Made by a program: the position numbers and the translations under genes
From: Candidatus Thiodictyon syntrophicum
GTDB taxonomy: Bacteria > Pseudomonadota > Gammaproteobacteria > Chromatiales > Chromatiaceae
DNA: 64,000 nt
Direction: 5' to 3'
NCBI RefSeq assembly: GCF_002813775.1
Contig: NZ_CP020371.1
Coordinates: 62,001-126,000 of the forward strand
Notes under the pieces: model-generated
The model's input: only the letters and a program-made list of their open reading frames with translations
Database searches by the model: none
Told to the model about the DNA's origin: nothing
Shown: positions 25,695 through 38,814 of the stretch, in pieces
Layout of the letters: the number at the start of each line of letters is the position of its first letter
How positions within the stretch are numbered: the first letter of the stretch is position 1

Positions 25695-26726
25695 TTGCCT
25701 CCCTCCCGAGATCCGACCTACACGCCGCCGGCGGCGATGCCCGATTACCTGATTCGGCAAGCCAGTCTGCGCCAGCTCCAGGTATTTGAAGCCATCGTGC
25801 GGCTCGGCAGCTTCACCCGTGCCGCGGACGAGCTCTTTGTGTCCCAGCCCACGGTGTCCATGCAGACCAGGAAACTGGCGGATGCCCTGGGACTGCCCTT
25901 GCTGGAGAACGTCGGGCGTCAGGTCCGGCCGACCGAGGCCGGGGCCGAGCTCTATCAGGCCTGCCGCGCCATCTTCGAGATCTTATCGAACCTGGAGATG
26001 AAGGTGGCCGACCTGAAGGGGATCAAGTGCGGGCGCCTGCGGCTCGGCGTCATCACCACCGCCAAGTATTTCGCGCCCGAAATACTGGGTGCGTTCTGCA
26101 AGCGGTATCCCGGGATCGAGGTCGCACTCAAGGTCTCCAACCGGGATCGCATCATGGATCGCATCAACGCCAACGAGGACGATCTCTACATCCTGGGCGA
26201 GTTCCACGGCGATCAGGTCGAGGTCGAGGCGGTCCCCTTTGCCCCGAACCCACTGGTGGTGATGGCCCCCCGCGACCACCCGTTGGTGGGGGAAAAGACG
26301 ATCCCACTCACCCGCATCGCCGAGGAGACCTTCATCCTGCGCGAGCCCGGCTCCGGTACGCGCGACGCGACGCTACGGGTCTTTGAACAGCACGGCTTGC
26401 GGCCCCGGGTGCGCATGGAACTCGGCAGCAGCGAGGCCATCAAGCATGCCATCGTGGGTGGGCTCGGACTGTCCGTGATGTCGCTGCACACCCTGACCTT
26501 GGAGGGCACGCAGGGACCGGTCGCGCTCTTGGACGTCGAGGGCTTTCCAATCATGCGCAGGTGGTATCTGGTGTATCCAACAGGCAAGGAGTTGTCCCTG
26601 GTCGCACGGGCCTTTCTGGCGTTCGTGATCGAGAGCATACCGGGGATCAGCGAGCGCATGGAGAAGATGTGGCCAACGCTCGCCGCCCAGTCGACCACCG
26701 CCAAGCCGGCAGCGCAGGATGATTAA
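25695..26726 (+). CDS. cbbR: LysR-type regulator CbbR
   Basis: A 343-residue LysR regulator. N-terminal winged [45 protein letters not shown]. The effector domain ([51 protein letters not shown]) is characteristic of CbbR, which senses Calvin-cycle metabolites. The TTG at 25695 has GGAGAG in good position; ATG 25737 has no Shine-Dalgarno but begins closer to the conserved domain. Unusually, the gene lies downstream of the operon in the same direction and overlaps csoS1D by 8 nt, instead of being divergent from cbbL. Confidence 0.9.
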   Translation: MPPSRDPTYTPPAAMPDYLIRQASLRQLQVFEAIVRLGSFTRAADELFVSQPTVSMQTRKLADALGLPLLENVGRQVRPTEAGAELYQACRAIFEILSNLEMKVADLKGIKCGRLRLGVITTAKYFAPEILGAFCKRYPGIEVALKVSNRDRIMDRINANEDDLYILGEFHGDQVEVEAVPFAPNPLVVMAPRDHPLVGEKTIPLTRIAEETFILREPGSGTRDATLRVFEQHGLRPRVRMELGSSEAIKHAIVGGLGLSVMSLHTLTLEGTQGPVALLDVEGFPIMRRWYLVYPTGKELSLVARAFLAFVIESIPGISERMEKMWPTLAAQSTTAKPAAQDD

Positions 26727-27333
26727 TCTAAGAACCTACGTCTATATCGACTCGCTGCAGCCCCAGCTCGCCGCCTATATCGCGACGGTGTCCCAGGGCT
26801 TTCTGCCGGTACCCGGGGATGCGTGCCTGTGGGTCGAGGTCTCGCCCGGGATGGCGGTCCACCGGCTGACCGATGTGGCGCTGAAGGCGACCCGCGTCCA
26901 TCTGGCCCAGCAGGTCGTCGAGCGCACCTTTGGCTCCATGGTGATCCACCAGCGCGATCAAAGCGACGTGCGCGAGGCCGGCCGGGCCGTGCTCGCCAAG
27001 CTGAAGTCCCGCGTCCAGGACCGTCAACCCTGCCGCGTCGCCTGGCATGAGGTGATCCGCGGCATGACGCCGGACCACTGCGTGCTGATCAACCGCCAGG
27101 ATCGACGGGGCTCCATGATCCTGCCGGGCCAGAGCATGTTCATCCTCGAGACCGAGCCCGCCGGATACATCGTCTATGCCGCCAACCAGGCGGAGAAGGC
27201 CGCCAACATCACCCTGATCGACGTGCGCGCCGTCGGCGCTTTCGGGCGCCTGATCCTGTCCGGCCGCGAGGGTGATGTGGACGAGGCCGCCGCCGCGGCC
27301 ATCGCGGCCGTCGAAAACCCATCCGGCACCTGA
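26719..27333 (+). CDS. csoS1D: Tandem-BMC trimeric shell protein CsoS1D
   Basis: 204 residues forming two BMC-like halves ([24 protein letters not shown] with [19 protein letters not shown], then [12 protein letters not shown] with [19 protein letters not shown] and [23 protein letters not shown]). CsoS1D trimers stack and have a gated central pore thought to pass RuBP and 3-phosphoglycerate. The ATG overlaps the cbbR stop, so the two are translated together. Confidence 0.93.
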   Translation: MINLRTYVYIDSLQPQLAAYIATVSQGFLPVPGDACLWVEVSPGMAVHRLTDVALKATRVHLAQQVVERTFGSMVIHQRDQSDVREAGRAVLAKLKSRVQDRQPCRVAWHEVIRGMTPDHCVLINRQDRRGSMILPGQSMFILETEPAGYIVYAANQAEKAANITLIDVRAVGAFGRLILSGREGDVDEAAAAAIAAVENPSGT

Positions 27334-27375
27334 GGTCCCTGCTCCAACCCATCGGCACCAGCGAGGATCGCCGCC

Positions 27376-27999
27376 ATGCACCGCCGCGCACTGCTCAAAC
27401 GACTCGCTGCGCACCAGACCCGCTTCATGGAGGAGTCCGCCTATGTGGCACGGGCGCGGGTGTTCATTCGCGCGCACGAGGATTGCTTCCACAGCGATCT
27501 GTGGCCGGGCCACGTGACCGGCTCGGCCTGGGTGGTCAATCCCAGCCGCGAGCGGGTCCTGCTGCTGCACCATCGCAAACACGACCAATGGTTTCAGCCC
27601 GGCGGACACGCGGACGGAGACGGCGACATCCTGCGGGTCTCGCTGCGGGAAACCGCGGAGGAGACGGGCCTCGACCCCTCGCACATCCGGCTGGTGGACG
27701 ACGCCCTGTTCGACGTGGACATCCACAGCATCCCGGAGAGCGAACAGGGCCCGGCCCACGAGCACATCGACATCCGCTTCCTGGTGGAGATGGACGACGA
27801 CCTGTCGATCCCCGGCAACGACGAATCCCACCAGGTGCTGTGGGTACCGCTCGCACAGGTGGTGCGCTTCAACAACAGCCTTTCCACGCACCGCATGGTT
27901 GAAAAGACCCGCCGGCTTCGCCCTAAGTCCATAGCGAGACGGGCGCTTGGCTCAGAGACAGCGTCAGGGACACGCTGGTACCAGGCGCCAGAGGGGTGA
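27376..27999 (+). CDS. Nudix hydrolase
   Basis: A 207-residue Nudix-fold protein. The Nudix helix is seen as GGHADGDGD followed by RETAEETGL, but the first glutamate of the GX5E pattern is replaced by glycine, while the REUXEE residues remain. The N-terminus (ALLKRLAAH, EEDAYVARA-like helix) and AWVVNPSRERVLLLHHRK are typical of bacterial nucleoside-diphosphate-linked hydrolases. Its last 77 nt overlap the convergent histidine kinase gene, and the tail after RRL is probably not conserved. It follows csoS1D by 42 nt; such Nudix genes occur near cso loci and RuBisCO loci, role unclear. Confidence 0.8.
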   Translation: MHRRALLKRLAAHQTRFMEESAYVARARVFIRAHEDCFHSDLWPGHVTGSAWVVNPSRERVLLLHHRKHDQWFQPGGHADGDGDILRVSLRETAEETGLDPSHIRLVDDALFDVDIHSIPESEQGPAHEHIDIRFLVEMDDDLSIPGNDESHQVLWVPLAQVVRFNNSLSTHRMVEKTRRLRPKSIARRALGSETASGTRWYQAPEG

Positions 28000-29272
28000 A
28001 AGCGAGCCGGCCGCCAATGTCGCGTGCCCGTCTCTGCATGTTCGCCAGACCGCGCCCCGCCGCCGGGACGGCGGGCAGCCCGATGCCGTCATCGCAGACG
28101 GCGATCCGCAACTGGCCATCCGGATGACAACAGGCGGCGACCCGGATCTGCCGGGCCTGCGCGTGCTTGACCGCGTTGTTCAGGCTTTCCTGCAGGATAC
28201 GCAGTATATTCAGTAGCGTCCGCCGCTCTAACGGCGGGCAGGCCGACAGCTCGATCACCCAGTCGACCTGCATCCCGAGACCAGACAGGCGGCTCTCACA
28301 GCGGTAACGATAATCGGCGATGGCGTCGTTCAGGCTCAGATCCTCGTGCCCCAGGGCTTCGACGACCAAATGGAGGTCATCGAGACACTCGCGCAATAGC
28401 GCGCCCACCTCGGCTCGGTTGAGCACGCGGTACTCGTTGCGCAGGCAAGCGCTGGCCAGTTGAGAGGCGAATCCGTCATGCAGGTCCTGCAGCAGTTGCT
28501 CGCGCTCCTGCATCCGCGAACGTTCCGCCAGGCGCAAGCGCTGCGCTGCTTCCGCCTGCTTGCGCTCGCTGATGTCGCGGGTGACGCCAAGGATTTCCAC
28601 AAAGGTGCTGTCGGCACTGATCGGCAGGCAGGCAATGACATCGGTCCAGACGGTGGAGCCGTCTTTACATTTGTGTTCGAGCTCCAACCGCATTGTCCCC
28701 GTTGGCGTTCCGGCATGGAACTCAGCCAGAAAACGACCGAACTGCTCATGGACCAGGGCCTGCGAAGCGGGAGGAAAAATGTCTTCAAATGATTGCTGCA
28801 ATACCTCCTCCGGCGTAAAGCCCCGTAATTGCTGCACCGAGGGGCTGACGAAGGTAAACCGGCCGTCCAGATTCATCGTCCAGATAACATCGATGGCCGT
28901 CTCGGCCAACAACCGGTAGCGCTCCTCGCTGATCCGTAGCCGCTCTTCCATCTCCTTGCGCTCAGCGACATCGACCACGAGCGCGCGACATTCCAGCGCA
29001 TTGGCAGCGAGGCTCATCGCGAGCGCCGCTTCCAAATTCGCTTGCGACTCCCGCAATTGCTCATTCTCGATCTCCAGCCCGTGCTGGCGAACCCGAAGCT
29101 CATGCACCAGGCGCTCGAGGTCGCCAACTGACTGCATGGCAGTGGTGTCCGGCGGCTGCCGAACCAGGTGCGGTTCCGCCTGGCGGGGCAAGTCAGCGGC
29201 CGCGGTGCCGGCTGGGTCGGAGTTCATCGGTCTTTGCTCACTCGATCTGTGCACTGGTCTGGCGCAGTTCAT
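27923..29272 (-). CDS. Cytoplasmic PAS histidine kinase (NarX-type)
   Basis: 449 residues without membrane segments. Order: N-terminal coiled coil (LERLVHELRVRQHGLEIENEQLRESQANLEAAL), PAS domain with PAC (ISEERYRLLAETAIDVIWTM to GVTRDISERKQAE, ~115-245), HisKA_3 dimerisation (QDLHDGFASQLASA, phospho-His in LHDG), and HATPase_c (ILQESLNNAVKHAQA, CDDGIGLP, GRGLANMQRRA). No LuxR-type response regulator is encoded nearby, so it is an orphan. A shorter start at residue 16 is possible. Confidence 0.88.
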   Translation of the reverse strand: MNCARPVHRSSEQRPMNSDPAGTAAADLPRQAEPHLVRQPPDTTAMQSVGDLERLVHELRVRQHGLEIENEQLRESQANLEAALAMSLAANALECRALVVDVAERKEMEERLRISEERYRLLAETAIDVIWTMNLDGRFTFVSPSVQQLRGFTPEEVLQQSFEDIFPPASQALVHEQFGRFLAEFHAGTPTGTMRLELEHKCKDGSTVWTDVIACLPISADSTFVEILGVTRDISERKQAEAAQRLRLAERSRMQEREQLLQDLHDGFASQLASACLRNEYRVLNRAEVGALLRECLDDLHLVVEALGHEDLSLNDAIADYRYRCESRLSGLGMQVDWVIELSACPPLERRTLLNILRILQESLNNAVKHAQARQIRVAACCHPDGQLRIAVCDDGIGLPAVPAAGRGLANMQRRARDIGGRLAFTPLAPGTSVSLTLSLSQAPVSLWT

Positions 29273-29466
29273 CGGTCTGGGGAGATGGCGATCGGCATCG
29301 ACGGCAGTCGGTGCTTGACCGGGCCGGCGATGTCCGTGCCGGTCGACGGCAGCGGGCAGGCCGCGCTCATGTGGCAGCGAACCTTATACCACGCGCCGTT
29401 ACGAACTGCTTGGACAGTCCATGGAGGTATCGGCTCGGAATCGAGCTGGGTCTTGGCCCGGCCGCT
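29273..29466. other. Gap between sulP and the histidine kinase gene
   Basis: 194 bp; no gene, strong hairpin or clear promoter seen. Confidence 0.4.
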
Positions 29467-31254
<1,788 letters not shown>

Positions 31255-31326
31255 GTGATCGCGCCAGCCTGGAGGGGGAAATCGAACGCTAACACAGTGC
31301 CCCTCGGGACGGACATACGCCGACCG

Positions 31327-31590
31327 CTATTTCTTCGCGGGTGTCGTCTCTATCTTGACCTGCACGGTGCCGTCCTTTTCCATGTGATTCGGTCCGCCTG
31401 GCTTTTCTGCACTGCAACCAAAAAGCGCCACCGCGCTGATCACGACGATTACCCGATAGCAGCGGATCGTTCGAGAAAGCGATGCCTGGCGCCACCTGCG
31501 ATAGGCCGTTCGTGGAGAATCACCGTTGCGGACCGCGACCGGTTGCGTTGCGGGTGTTTCAGCCTGACCTGCCGTCTTGTTCTTGCCCAT
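31327..31590 (-). CDS. Small putative lipoprotein
   Basis: About 87 residues. A charged N-terminus of ~45 residues precedes a hydrophobic stretch YRVIVVISAVALFGC with a lipobox-like ALFGC, then a short mature tail (SAEKPGGPNHMEKDG, VQVKIETTPAKK). The true start may be an internal codon just before the signal segment. No family recognised. It lies upstream of sulP in the same direction. Confidence 0.4.
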   Translation of the reverse strand: MGKNKTAGQAETPATQPVAVRNGDSPRTAYRRWRQASLSRTIRCYRVIVVISAVALFGCSAEKPGGPNHMEKDGTVQVKIETTPAKK

Positions 31591-31834
31591 GATCGTGCGC
31601 ATTATTCCGTCTTGGGTCTGAGTGCCACGAGCTGACGGTGCTTTGCCGTGGTGTCCATGTCGTTGCCGCTCCAGGGCTGACTCGAGCGGCCGTGACCGCG
31701 GCGGTCATGGGCAACGCAGCGATAAATCTCCGAGGATAAAGTTATTACCGCCGGCGGTAAGCGCCGGGGAACACGCCGCCTGGGTGCGCTGAGGTTCGCT
31801 TGTGCCGCCTAGAGATCATTCCTTCGCTGAGTCC
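31591..31834. other. Intergenic region upstream of the small lipoprotein gene
   Basis: 244 bp; an ACCGCCGGCGGTA palindrome near 31746-31758 is the only structure noted. It could be an operator or a chance GC palindrome. Confidence 0.3.
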
Positions 31835-32842
31835 TCAACCATCCTCAAAATCGATCCCAGGCGCCAGGAGTTCTGCGACGGTCTGGAATTCGTCAACCGA
31901 TGCAAACCGTACCATGACCCGACCGTGCCCCGTGCGCGGGTCGAAGTCGATCTGAACGGGAAAGCCGCAGCGCTCTGTCAAGAGCCTCTCGGCCCGTCCT
32001 AAATCGCCGGATGCGTGCTTTACCTGCCCCGCCATCCTGCCCGTGAGACCCGCGCGCTTACCGATCCCGGCATCCCCGGCTTGAGCCACCGTTTCCTCTC
32101 GCCGGAGGACCTCCGCGACGAGTCGTTCAACCTCGCGGACGCTGTAGGGTCGCCGCCGCGCACGGGCCGGCGTCCCTGGCAGTGCCGCCACCTTGTGCGC
32201 CAATACACGCGCCCGTTCTGGCCATGCAGTGAGCCGCGAGAGTGCCCGCGCCTGTCCGAACGATAGCGCCCCCTGCTCGATCAGATCGAGAACCGGCGCG
32301 GGCAGCGTCAACACACGCAGATAGTGGGCCCCTTCGGCCCGGGATAGCCCAAACAGCTCGGCGGCGGCGGTCAACGACCAGCGTTGCTCTTGGCGCAACA
32401 CGCGCATGGCGCGGGCGATCCCCATCTTCGCTCTGCCGCACCAGGGAAGATGCCCTGCGCCTACGGTCGTGCCCGGGAGTCGCGCGGTATCCTGATCGGC
32501 ATCCAGCGCCGCCAACTGCTGCGCGAGTCCATCATCGACCGGTTGCAACACCCTGGCCGGTAAGGTGTCGAACCGGGCGGCTTGCGCCAGGCGCCAGGCG
32601 AACTCCCCGACCAGCAGTTCATACCCGCCCGGTTGGCGCGGACGTACCAGTACCCGGTCGCGCAACGCCGGATTGTTCAGCCAGGCCGCGAGCGCCGCGG
32701 GATCGGGGGTCGGTGCCAGTGAGCGGTGGGGTGAGCGGTAAATGTGTTCGATGGGGACGGCAATCACATCTCGCTCGGCAGGCGCTGGGATCTGGTGGTT
32801 CGGCCAAGACACGATTATGCGCTCCGCGGTGTCATGCGACAA
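31835..32842 (-). CDS. ParB/KorB-like DNA-binding protein
   Basis: 335 residues. The N-terminus resembles a ParB nuclease/CTPase domain (VPIEHIYRSPHRSL, LVRPRQPGGYELLVGEFAWRLAQAA), but the GERR box is replaced by GEFAWR. The middle has the ParB HTH (WSLTAAAELFGLSRAEGAHYLRVLTLPAPVLDLIEQGALSFGQARALSRL, ~155-205). The end (ERCGFPVQIDFDPRTGHGRVMVRF) is the ParB dimerisation region. No parA is adjacent, so a role in segregation is uncertain; such stand-alone ParB-like proteins are often linked to integrative elements. Confidence 0.8.
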   Translation of the reverse strand: MSHDTAERIIVSWPNHQIPAPAERDVIAVPIEHIYRSPHRSLAPTPDPAALAAWLNNPALRDRVLVRPRQPGGYELLVGEFAWRLAQAARFDTLPARVLQPVDDGLAQQLAALDADQDTARLPGTTVGAGHLPWCGRAKMGIARAMRVLRQEQRWSLTAAAELFGLSRAEGAHYLRVLTLPAPVLDLIEQGALSFGQARALSRLTAWPERARVLAHKVAALPGTPARARRRPYSVREVERLVAEVLRREETVAQAGDAGIGKRAGLTGRMAGQVKHASGDLGRAERLLTERCGFPVQIDFDPRTGHGRVMVRFASVDEFQTVAELLAPGIDFEDG

Positions 32843-32872
32843 CCTGGGTGAGGGGCCTTAGTGAATCGTATC

Positions 32873-35109
<2,237 letters not shown>

Positions 35110-35113
<4 letters not shown>

Positions 35114-36051
35114 CGATGCCGCGCCCCTGGTTGCCCGGTCGGTGGCCCCTCCTGCTCCTGTGGGGATGGTGGTGGGCGCTTGCCGCGGTGCCGACGCAGG
35201 CCGAGGTGGCCGTGCCGCCGCTGCGCTCGCACCTGACCGACCTCACGCAGACCCTCACCGCGCAACAGCAGCAGGCGATCGAACACGATCTTGCCGAGCT
35301 CCAGGCGCGCAAGGGGGCGCAGATCGCCGTGCTGATCGTGCCCAGTACCCAGTCCGAGAGCATCGAACAATACGCCCGCCGCATCTTGGACGCGTGGCAG
35401 TTGGGACGCAAGGGGGTGGATGACGGCGCGCTGCTGTTGGTGGCGAAGGATGACCGCCGACTGCGGATCGAAACCCAGTACGGACTGGAAGGCGTGATCC
35501 CCGACGCCACGGCCAAGCGCATCATGGTCGAGGACATCACGCCGGCCCTCAAGCGCGGCGATTTCTACGGCGGGATCGCGGCCGGCCTTGGACGCATGAT
35601 CGGCTTGGTGGACGGCGAGCCGTTGCCGCCGCCGCCCCCGCCTAAGCAGGACCCGGACTGGTCCTCGATCGAGGACCTGTTGGCGGTGCTGGTGTTTGCC
35701 GTGGTGTTTGTCGCCGGTGCGTTGCGCGCGCTATTGGGCGAATTGTTCGGCGCGGCGGCGGCGGGTGCGGTGGTCGGCCTGGGTCTGTGGCTATCGGTCG
35801 GCTCCTTGATCCTGGCCGGCGCCGGTGCGATGGCCGCCTTCCTCATCGTGCTGCTCGGCCGTCGCAATCGCAGGGGCAGGGGCGGGAGCAGGAGGGATAA
35901 GGGACGGCAGCGCCCCAGCGATTGGGGCTGGTGGAGCGGGGGCGGGGGCTTCAGTGGCGGGGGCAACTCCGGCGGCGGGGGCTCCAGCGGCGGGGGCTTC
36001 AGTGGCGGTGGCGGCTCCGGCGGCGGGGGCGGCGCCTCCGATAGTTGGTAA
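35110..36051 (+). CDS. TPM-domain membrane protein (YgcG family)
   Basis: 313 residues. A signal peptide (LLLLWGWWWALAAVPTQA), TPM domain (LTDLTQTLTAQQQQAIEHDLAELQARKGAQIAVLIVPST, GVDDGALLLVAKDDRRLRIETQYGLEGVIPDATA), two hydrophobic segments (LAVLVFAVVFVAGALRALL, GLGLWLSVGSLILAGAGAMAAFLIVLL) and a Gly/Ser-rich tail ending SDSW. TPM domains are linked to repair of photosystem II in plants; bacterial role unknown. Start GTG 35110 or ATG 35116. Confidence 0.9.
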
Positions 36052-36061
36052 GGAGAAGACG

Positions 36062-36553
36062 ATGCGTCGGTTCTTGCAACACCTTTGCTACTTTCCCTGG
36101 CGCCTGCGGCAGTTGTTTCCCCGCCCCGTGCTGGATCGGATCGAACACGAAATCGCCGCCTCGGAAAGGCACCACAGCGGCGAGATCTGCGTTGCCATCG
36201 AAGCCAACCTCGACCTGTTGCAACTCGTGCGCGGTACCACCGCGCGGGCGCGGGCACTGGAGGTCTTCAGCGACTTGCGCCTGTGGGATACCGAACACAA
36301 CAACGGCGTGCTGATCTATCTCTTGCTGGCCGAACAACGGGTGGAGATCGTTGCCGACCGGGGTATCAACGCCAGGATCGGCCCGCAGTCCTGGGCGCAG
36401 GTCTGCCGGGACCTGGGCGACGCCTTCCGCCGGGGCGAATTCGAGACGGGCGTCTGCCACGGCGTCCGCGACATCGCTGCGCAACTGCGGACCCATTTCC
36501 CGGCGACCGGCGCCCACTCGAATGAACTGCCGAATCGCCCCCTGGTCCTTTGA
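36062..36553 (+). CDS. Second TPM-domain protein
   Basis: 163 residues, starting MRRFLQHLCYFPWRLRQLFP. TPM-domain motifs: IEHEIAASERHHSGEICVAIEANLDL, LRLWDTEHNNGVLIYLLLAEQRVEIVADRGI and WAQVCRDLGDAFRRGEFETGV. No signal peptide; probably cytoplasmic or membrane-peripheral. GGAGAAG precedes the ATG, 10 nt after the previous gene. lemA and the two TPM genes form an operon. Confidence 0.9.
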   Translation: MRRFLQHLCYFPWRLRQLFPRPVLDRIEHEIAASERHHSGEICVAIEANLDLLQLVRGTTARARALEVFSDLRLWDTEHNNGVLIYLLLAEQRVEIVADRGINARIGPQSWAQVCRDLGDAFRRGEFETGVCHGVRDIAAQLRTHFPATGAHSNELPNRPLVL

Positions 36554-36571
36554 CAGCGCAACCTGTCGGTA

Positions 36572-37021
36572 TCACACCCGCATGAAGGCAGCCGCCACCG
36601 GGTCGGCGCGCAGCCCCTCCAGGTCATGCGCGGTGGGCAAGACCGGCCGGTCCCGCTCCCGGTTGACCAGGCAGAGAAACCCGAGCGGCGCGTCCGGGTC
36701 GGCGCGCAATTGGTGCCAGGTCCAGGGCGGGACCCGCAGCAGGTCATGCGGTCCCAATGAATGGACCCCCTGGCCGACCAGACAGGCCCCGCGGCCGATC
36801 AGTACCAGGACGGCGTGGGCGTGCGCGTGCCGCTCCAGCGTGGAGTGACCGCCGGCGGCGATCTCAAAATAGCGCAGCTCCGCCGCGAGCGTCTCGTCGC
36901 CGACCAGGACCTGGCGGGTGATGGCCTTGAAGGGTGCGCTGCCGCTCGGTTTGTAGTCGAGCAGATCGATGCCTGCCCAACGCTGGCCGGGCAGCGAGCG
37001 CCGGACCGGAGAATCGCTCAT
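36572..37021 (-). CDS. Cupin-domain protein
   Basis: 149 residues. Cupin motif 1 appears as GGHSTLERHAHAHAVLVLIGRG and motif 2 as LLRVPPWTWHQLRA, giving three histidines and a glutamate able to bind metal. Similar cupins are found with 5-oxoprolinase genes. It lies 10 nt after pxpA in the same direction. Substrate unknown. Confidence 0.8.
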   Translation of the reverse strand: MSDSPVRRSLPGQRWAGIDLLDYKPSGSAPFKAITRQVLVGDETLAAELRYFEIAAGGHSTLERHAHAHAVLVLIGRGACLVGQGVHSLGPHDLLRVPPWTWHQLRADPDAPLGFLCLVNRERDRPVLPTAHDLEGLRADPVAAAFMRV

Positions 37022-37031
37022 GTCTGTTGCC

Positions 37032-37776
37032 TTATGTCGAAGTGGTCCGGGTGTTCGCGCCCGCGACGCGGCCCGGGTGCAGCACGCGGTGAAGGGCGCG
37101 CGCCAAGGTCAATGCCTGTTCGCCATCGCCATGCACGCACACCGTTTGCGCGTGCAGTGGGATCATCCGCCCGGTCCGTGAGCGCAGCCGCCCGGTGTCG
37201 CGCACCGAAAGCACCTGGGCGAGTGCCTCCTCAAGGGTAGCAATCACGGCGTGCGGGTGCGTGCGCGGGGTCAGGCCGCCATTGTCTTCATAGCGCCGGT
37301 CGGCGAACAGTTCCGCAATGAATCCGCTCCCGGCCAGGCGCGCGTTCCTGCAAGACGCTGCCGGGCAGCCCCATCACGGCAGCGCCGCCCAGCACGGCAC
37401 GCACGGCACGCAGGAAGGCGTCAGCGGCGGACGGGTCCTGCATCAACCGGTGATAGAGGGCGCCGTGCGCCTTGACATGGGCGACGGCCAGTCCGCAGTC
37501 ATCCGCCTCCCGCCGGAACGCCGCGAGTTGACTGGTGCAGTCGGCCTCGATCTGCGCCGGGGTAGCGCCGGTCTCAGTCCGCCCGAAGCGTGCGCGGTCA
37601 GGATAGCCGGGGTGCGCCCCGATCTGGATGCCGTGTCGTTCGGCCAGCCGCAGCGTCGCGCGCATGCGGGCGGCGTCACCCGCGTGACCGCCGCAGGCGA
37701 TATTGGCGCGTGCAATCAGCGGCATCAGCGCGGCGTCCTGACCGCCGCCCTCCCCGAGATCGGCATTGATGTCCAT
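37032..37776 (-). pseudogene. pxpA: 5-oxoprolinase subunit PxpA (LamB/YcsF), frameshifted
   Basis: Two consecutive frames together make a complete PxpA. The first (from 37776) has MDINADLGEGG, ANIACGGHAGDA, IGAHPGYPDRARFGR and VKAHGALYHRL; the second (to 37032) continues FIAELFADRRYEDNGGLTPRTHPHAVI and ends with the nucleotide-binding-like VCVHGDGEQAL. The switch lies near 37335-37342, where one extra C in GCGCGCCTGGCC shifts the frame. PxpA with PxpB/PxpC hydrolyses 5-oxoproline to glutamate with ATP. Either a recent mutation or a sequencing error; if real the pathway is disabled. Confidence 0.85.
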
Positions 37777-37809
37777 GGTTGAGCTAGGCCCTTTGGCGCG
37801 GCACCGGCC

Positions 37810-38814
37810 TCAGCCCTGTGCGGCGCGCCACGCCAGTTCGTGTTTGATGATGAGTAACCGCCGTTCGCGCTCCCGCAGCAGTTGCTGCGCCTGCGCGAGC
37901 CCGCAGGGGACGAAGCGCACCGCGTCACCGGGGCGCAGTTGCGCCAGGCGCGTGCCCTCGACGCCGGCCGTCACCCCGATCACCGGATAGCCCCCCGTCG
38001 TCTGATGGTCCGCCAGGAGCAGGATGGGATTGCCGTCCGGCGGCAGTTGCATGACCCCGCGGCAGACCCCGGCCGACGGGTACCGGCAGGACCTGAGTGT
38101 CAGGGCGGGCCCCTGCAGACGCAACGCCTGGCGGTCGGACTGCGGCAGCACGCGAAAGCTCGCCCCATGCAGGGCCGCCAGGTCCTTCGGACCCAGCCGC
38201 GACTGGTGTGGACCGGTCAGCAACCGCAGCGGCGCGGCGTTCGGCACGCCGCTGTCGCGCCACATCGACACCTGCCAGGGCGGCGCGGCGAAGTCCCCGT
38301 GCGTGTCGGTAAGCCTCGCATGTAAGCGCGGGTAGGACTCCTGCTGCGCCCCGAGTGCCAGCACATCGCCCCGGATCAGTGCCCGCCCCGCGTGCCCGCC
38401 GAAGCGATTGCGCAAGTCCGTACCCAGTCCGCCCAGGACCGCGGGCGTGTCGATCCCGCCCTGCACACACAGATACAGACGGGCGCCCTCGGTGACCTGG
38501 CCGATCTCCAGTACGCCGCCCTTTCTGATCCACACCGGCCGCCAGCCCGGCACCGGCACCCCCGCGCAGGATAGCTCGGCGGCGGCACCGGTCGCCGCGA
38601 TCAAGGTATCCTCGGTGCAGCCGATCCGCGGGCCCGCCCAGGTGATCTCGATGGCCGCCTGGTGCCCGGCATTGCCGACCAGCCAGTTGCCCACGCGCAA
38701 CGCCACCGTATCCAGGGCGCCCCCGGGGGTGACGCCCAGGGCCTGAAAACCCGGACGGCCGGCGTCCTGGATGCTGGAGAGCTGCCCGCCGCGCAGGATC
38801 TTCAACTGGTGCAC
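37810..38814 (-). CDS. pxpC: 5-oxoprolinase subunit PxpC
   Basis: 334 residues of the KipA/PxpC family: LRGGQLSSIQDAGRPGFQALGVTPGGALD at the start, AIEITWAGP, LCVQGGIDTPAVLGG, PLRLLTGPHQSRL and GNPILLLADHQTTGGYPVIG. It overlaps pxpB by 13 nt and is followed by pxpA. The complex degrades spontaneous 5-oxoproline. Confidence 0.92.
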   Translation of the reverse strand: MHQLKILRGGQLSSIQDAGRPGFQALGVTPGGALDTVALRVGNWLVGNAGHQAAIEITWAGPRIGCTEDTLIAATGAAAELSCAGVPVPGWRPVWIRKGGVLEIGQVTEGARLYLCVQGGIDTPAVLGGLGTDLRNRFGGHAGRALIRGDVLALGAQQESYPRLHARLTDTHGDFAAPPWQVSMWRDSGVPNAAPLRLLTGPHQSRLGPKDLAALHGASFRVLPQSDRQALRLQGPALTLRSCRYPSAGVCRGVMQLPPDGNPILLLADHQTTGGYPVIGVTAGVEGTRLAQLRPGDAVRFVPCGLAQAQQLLRERERRLLIIKHELAWRAAQG

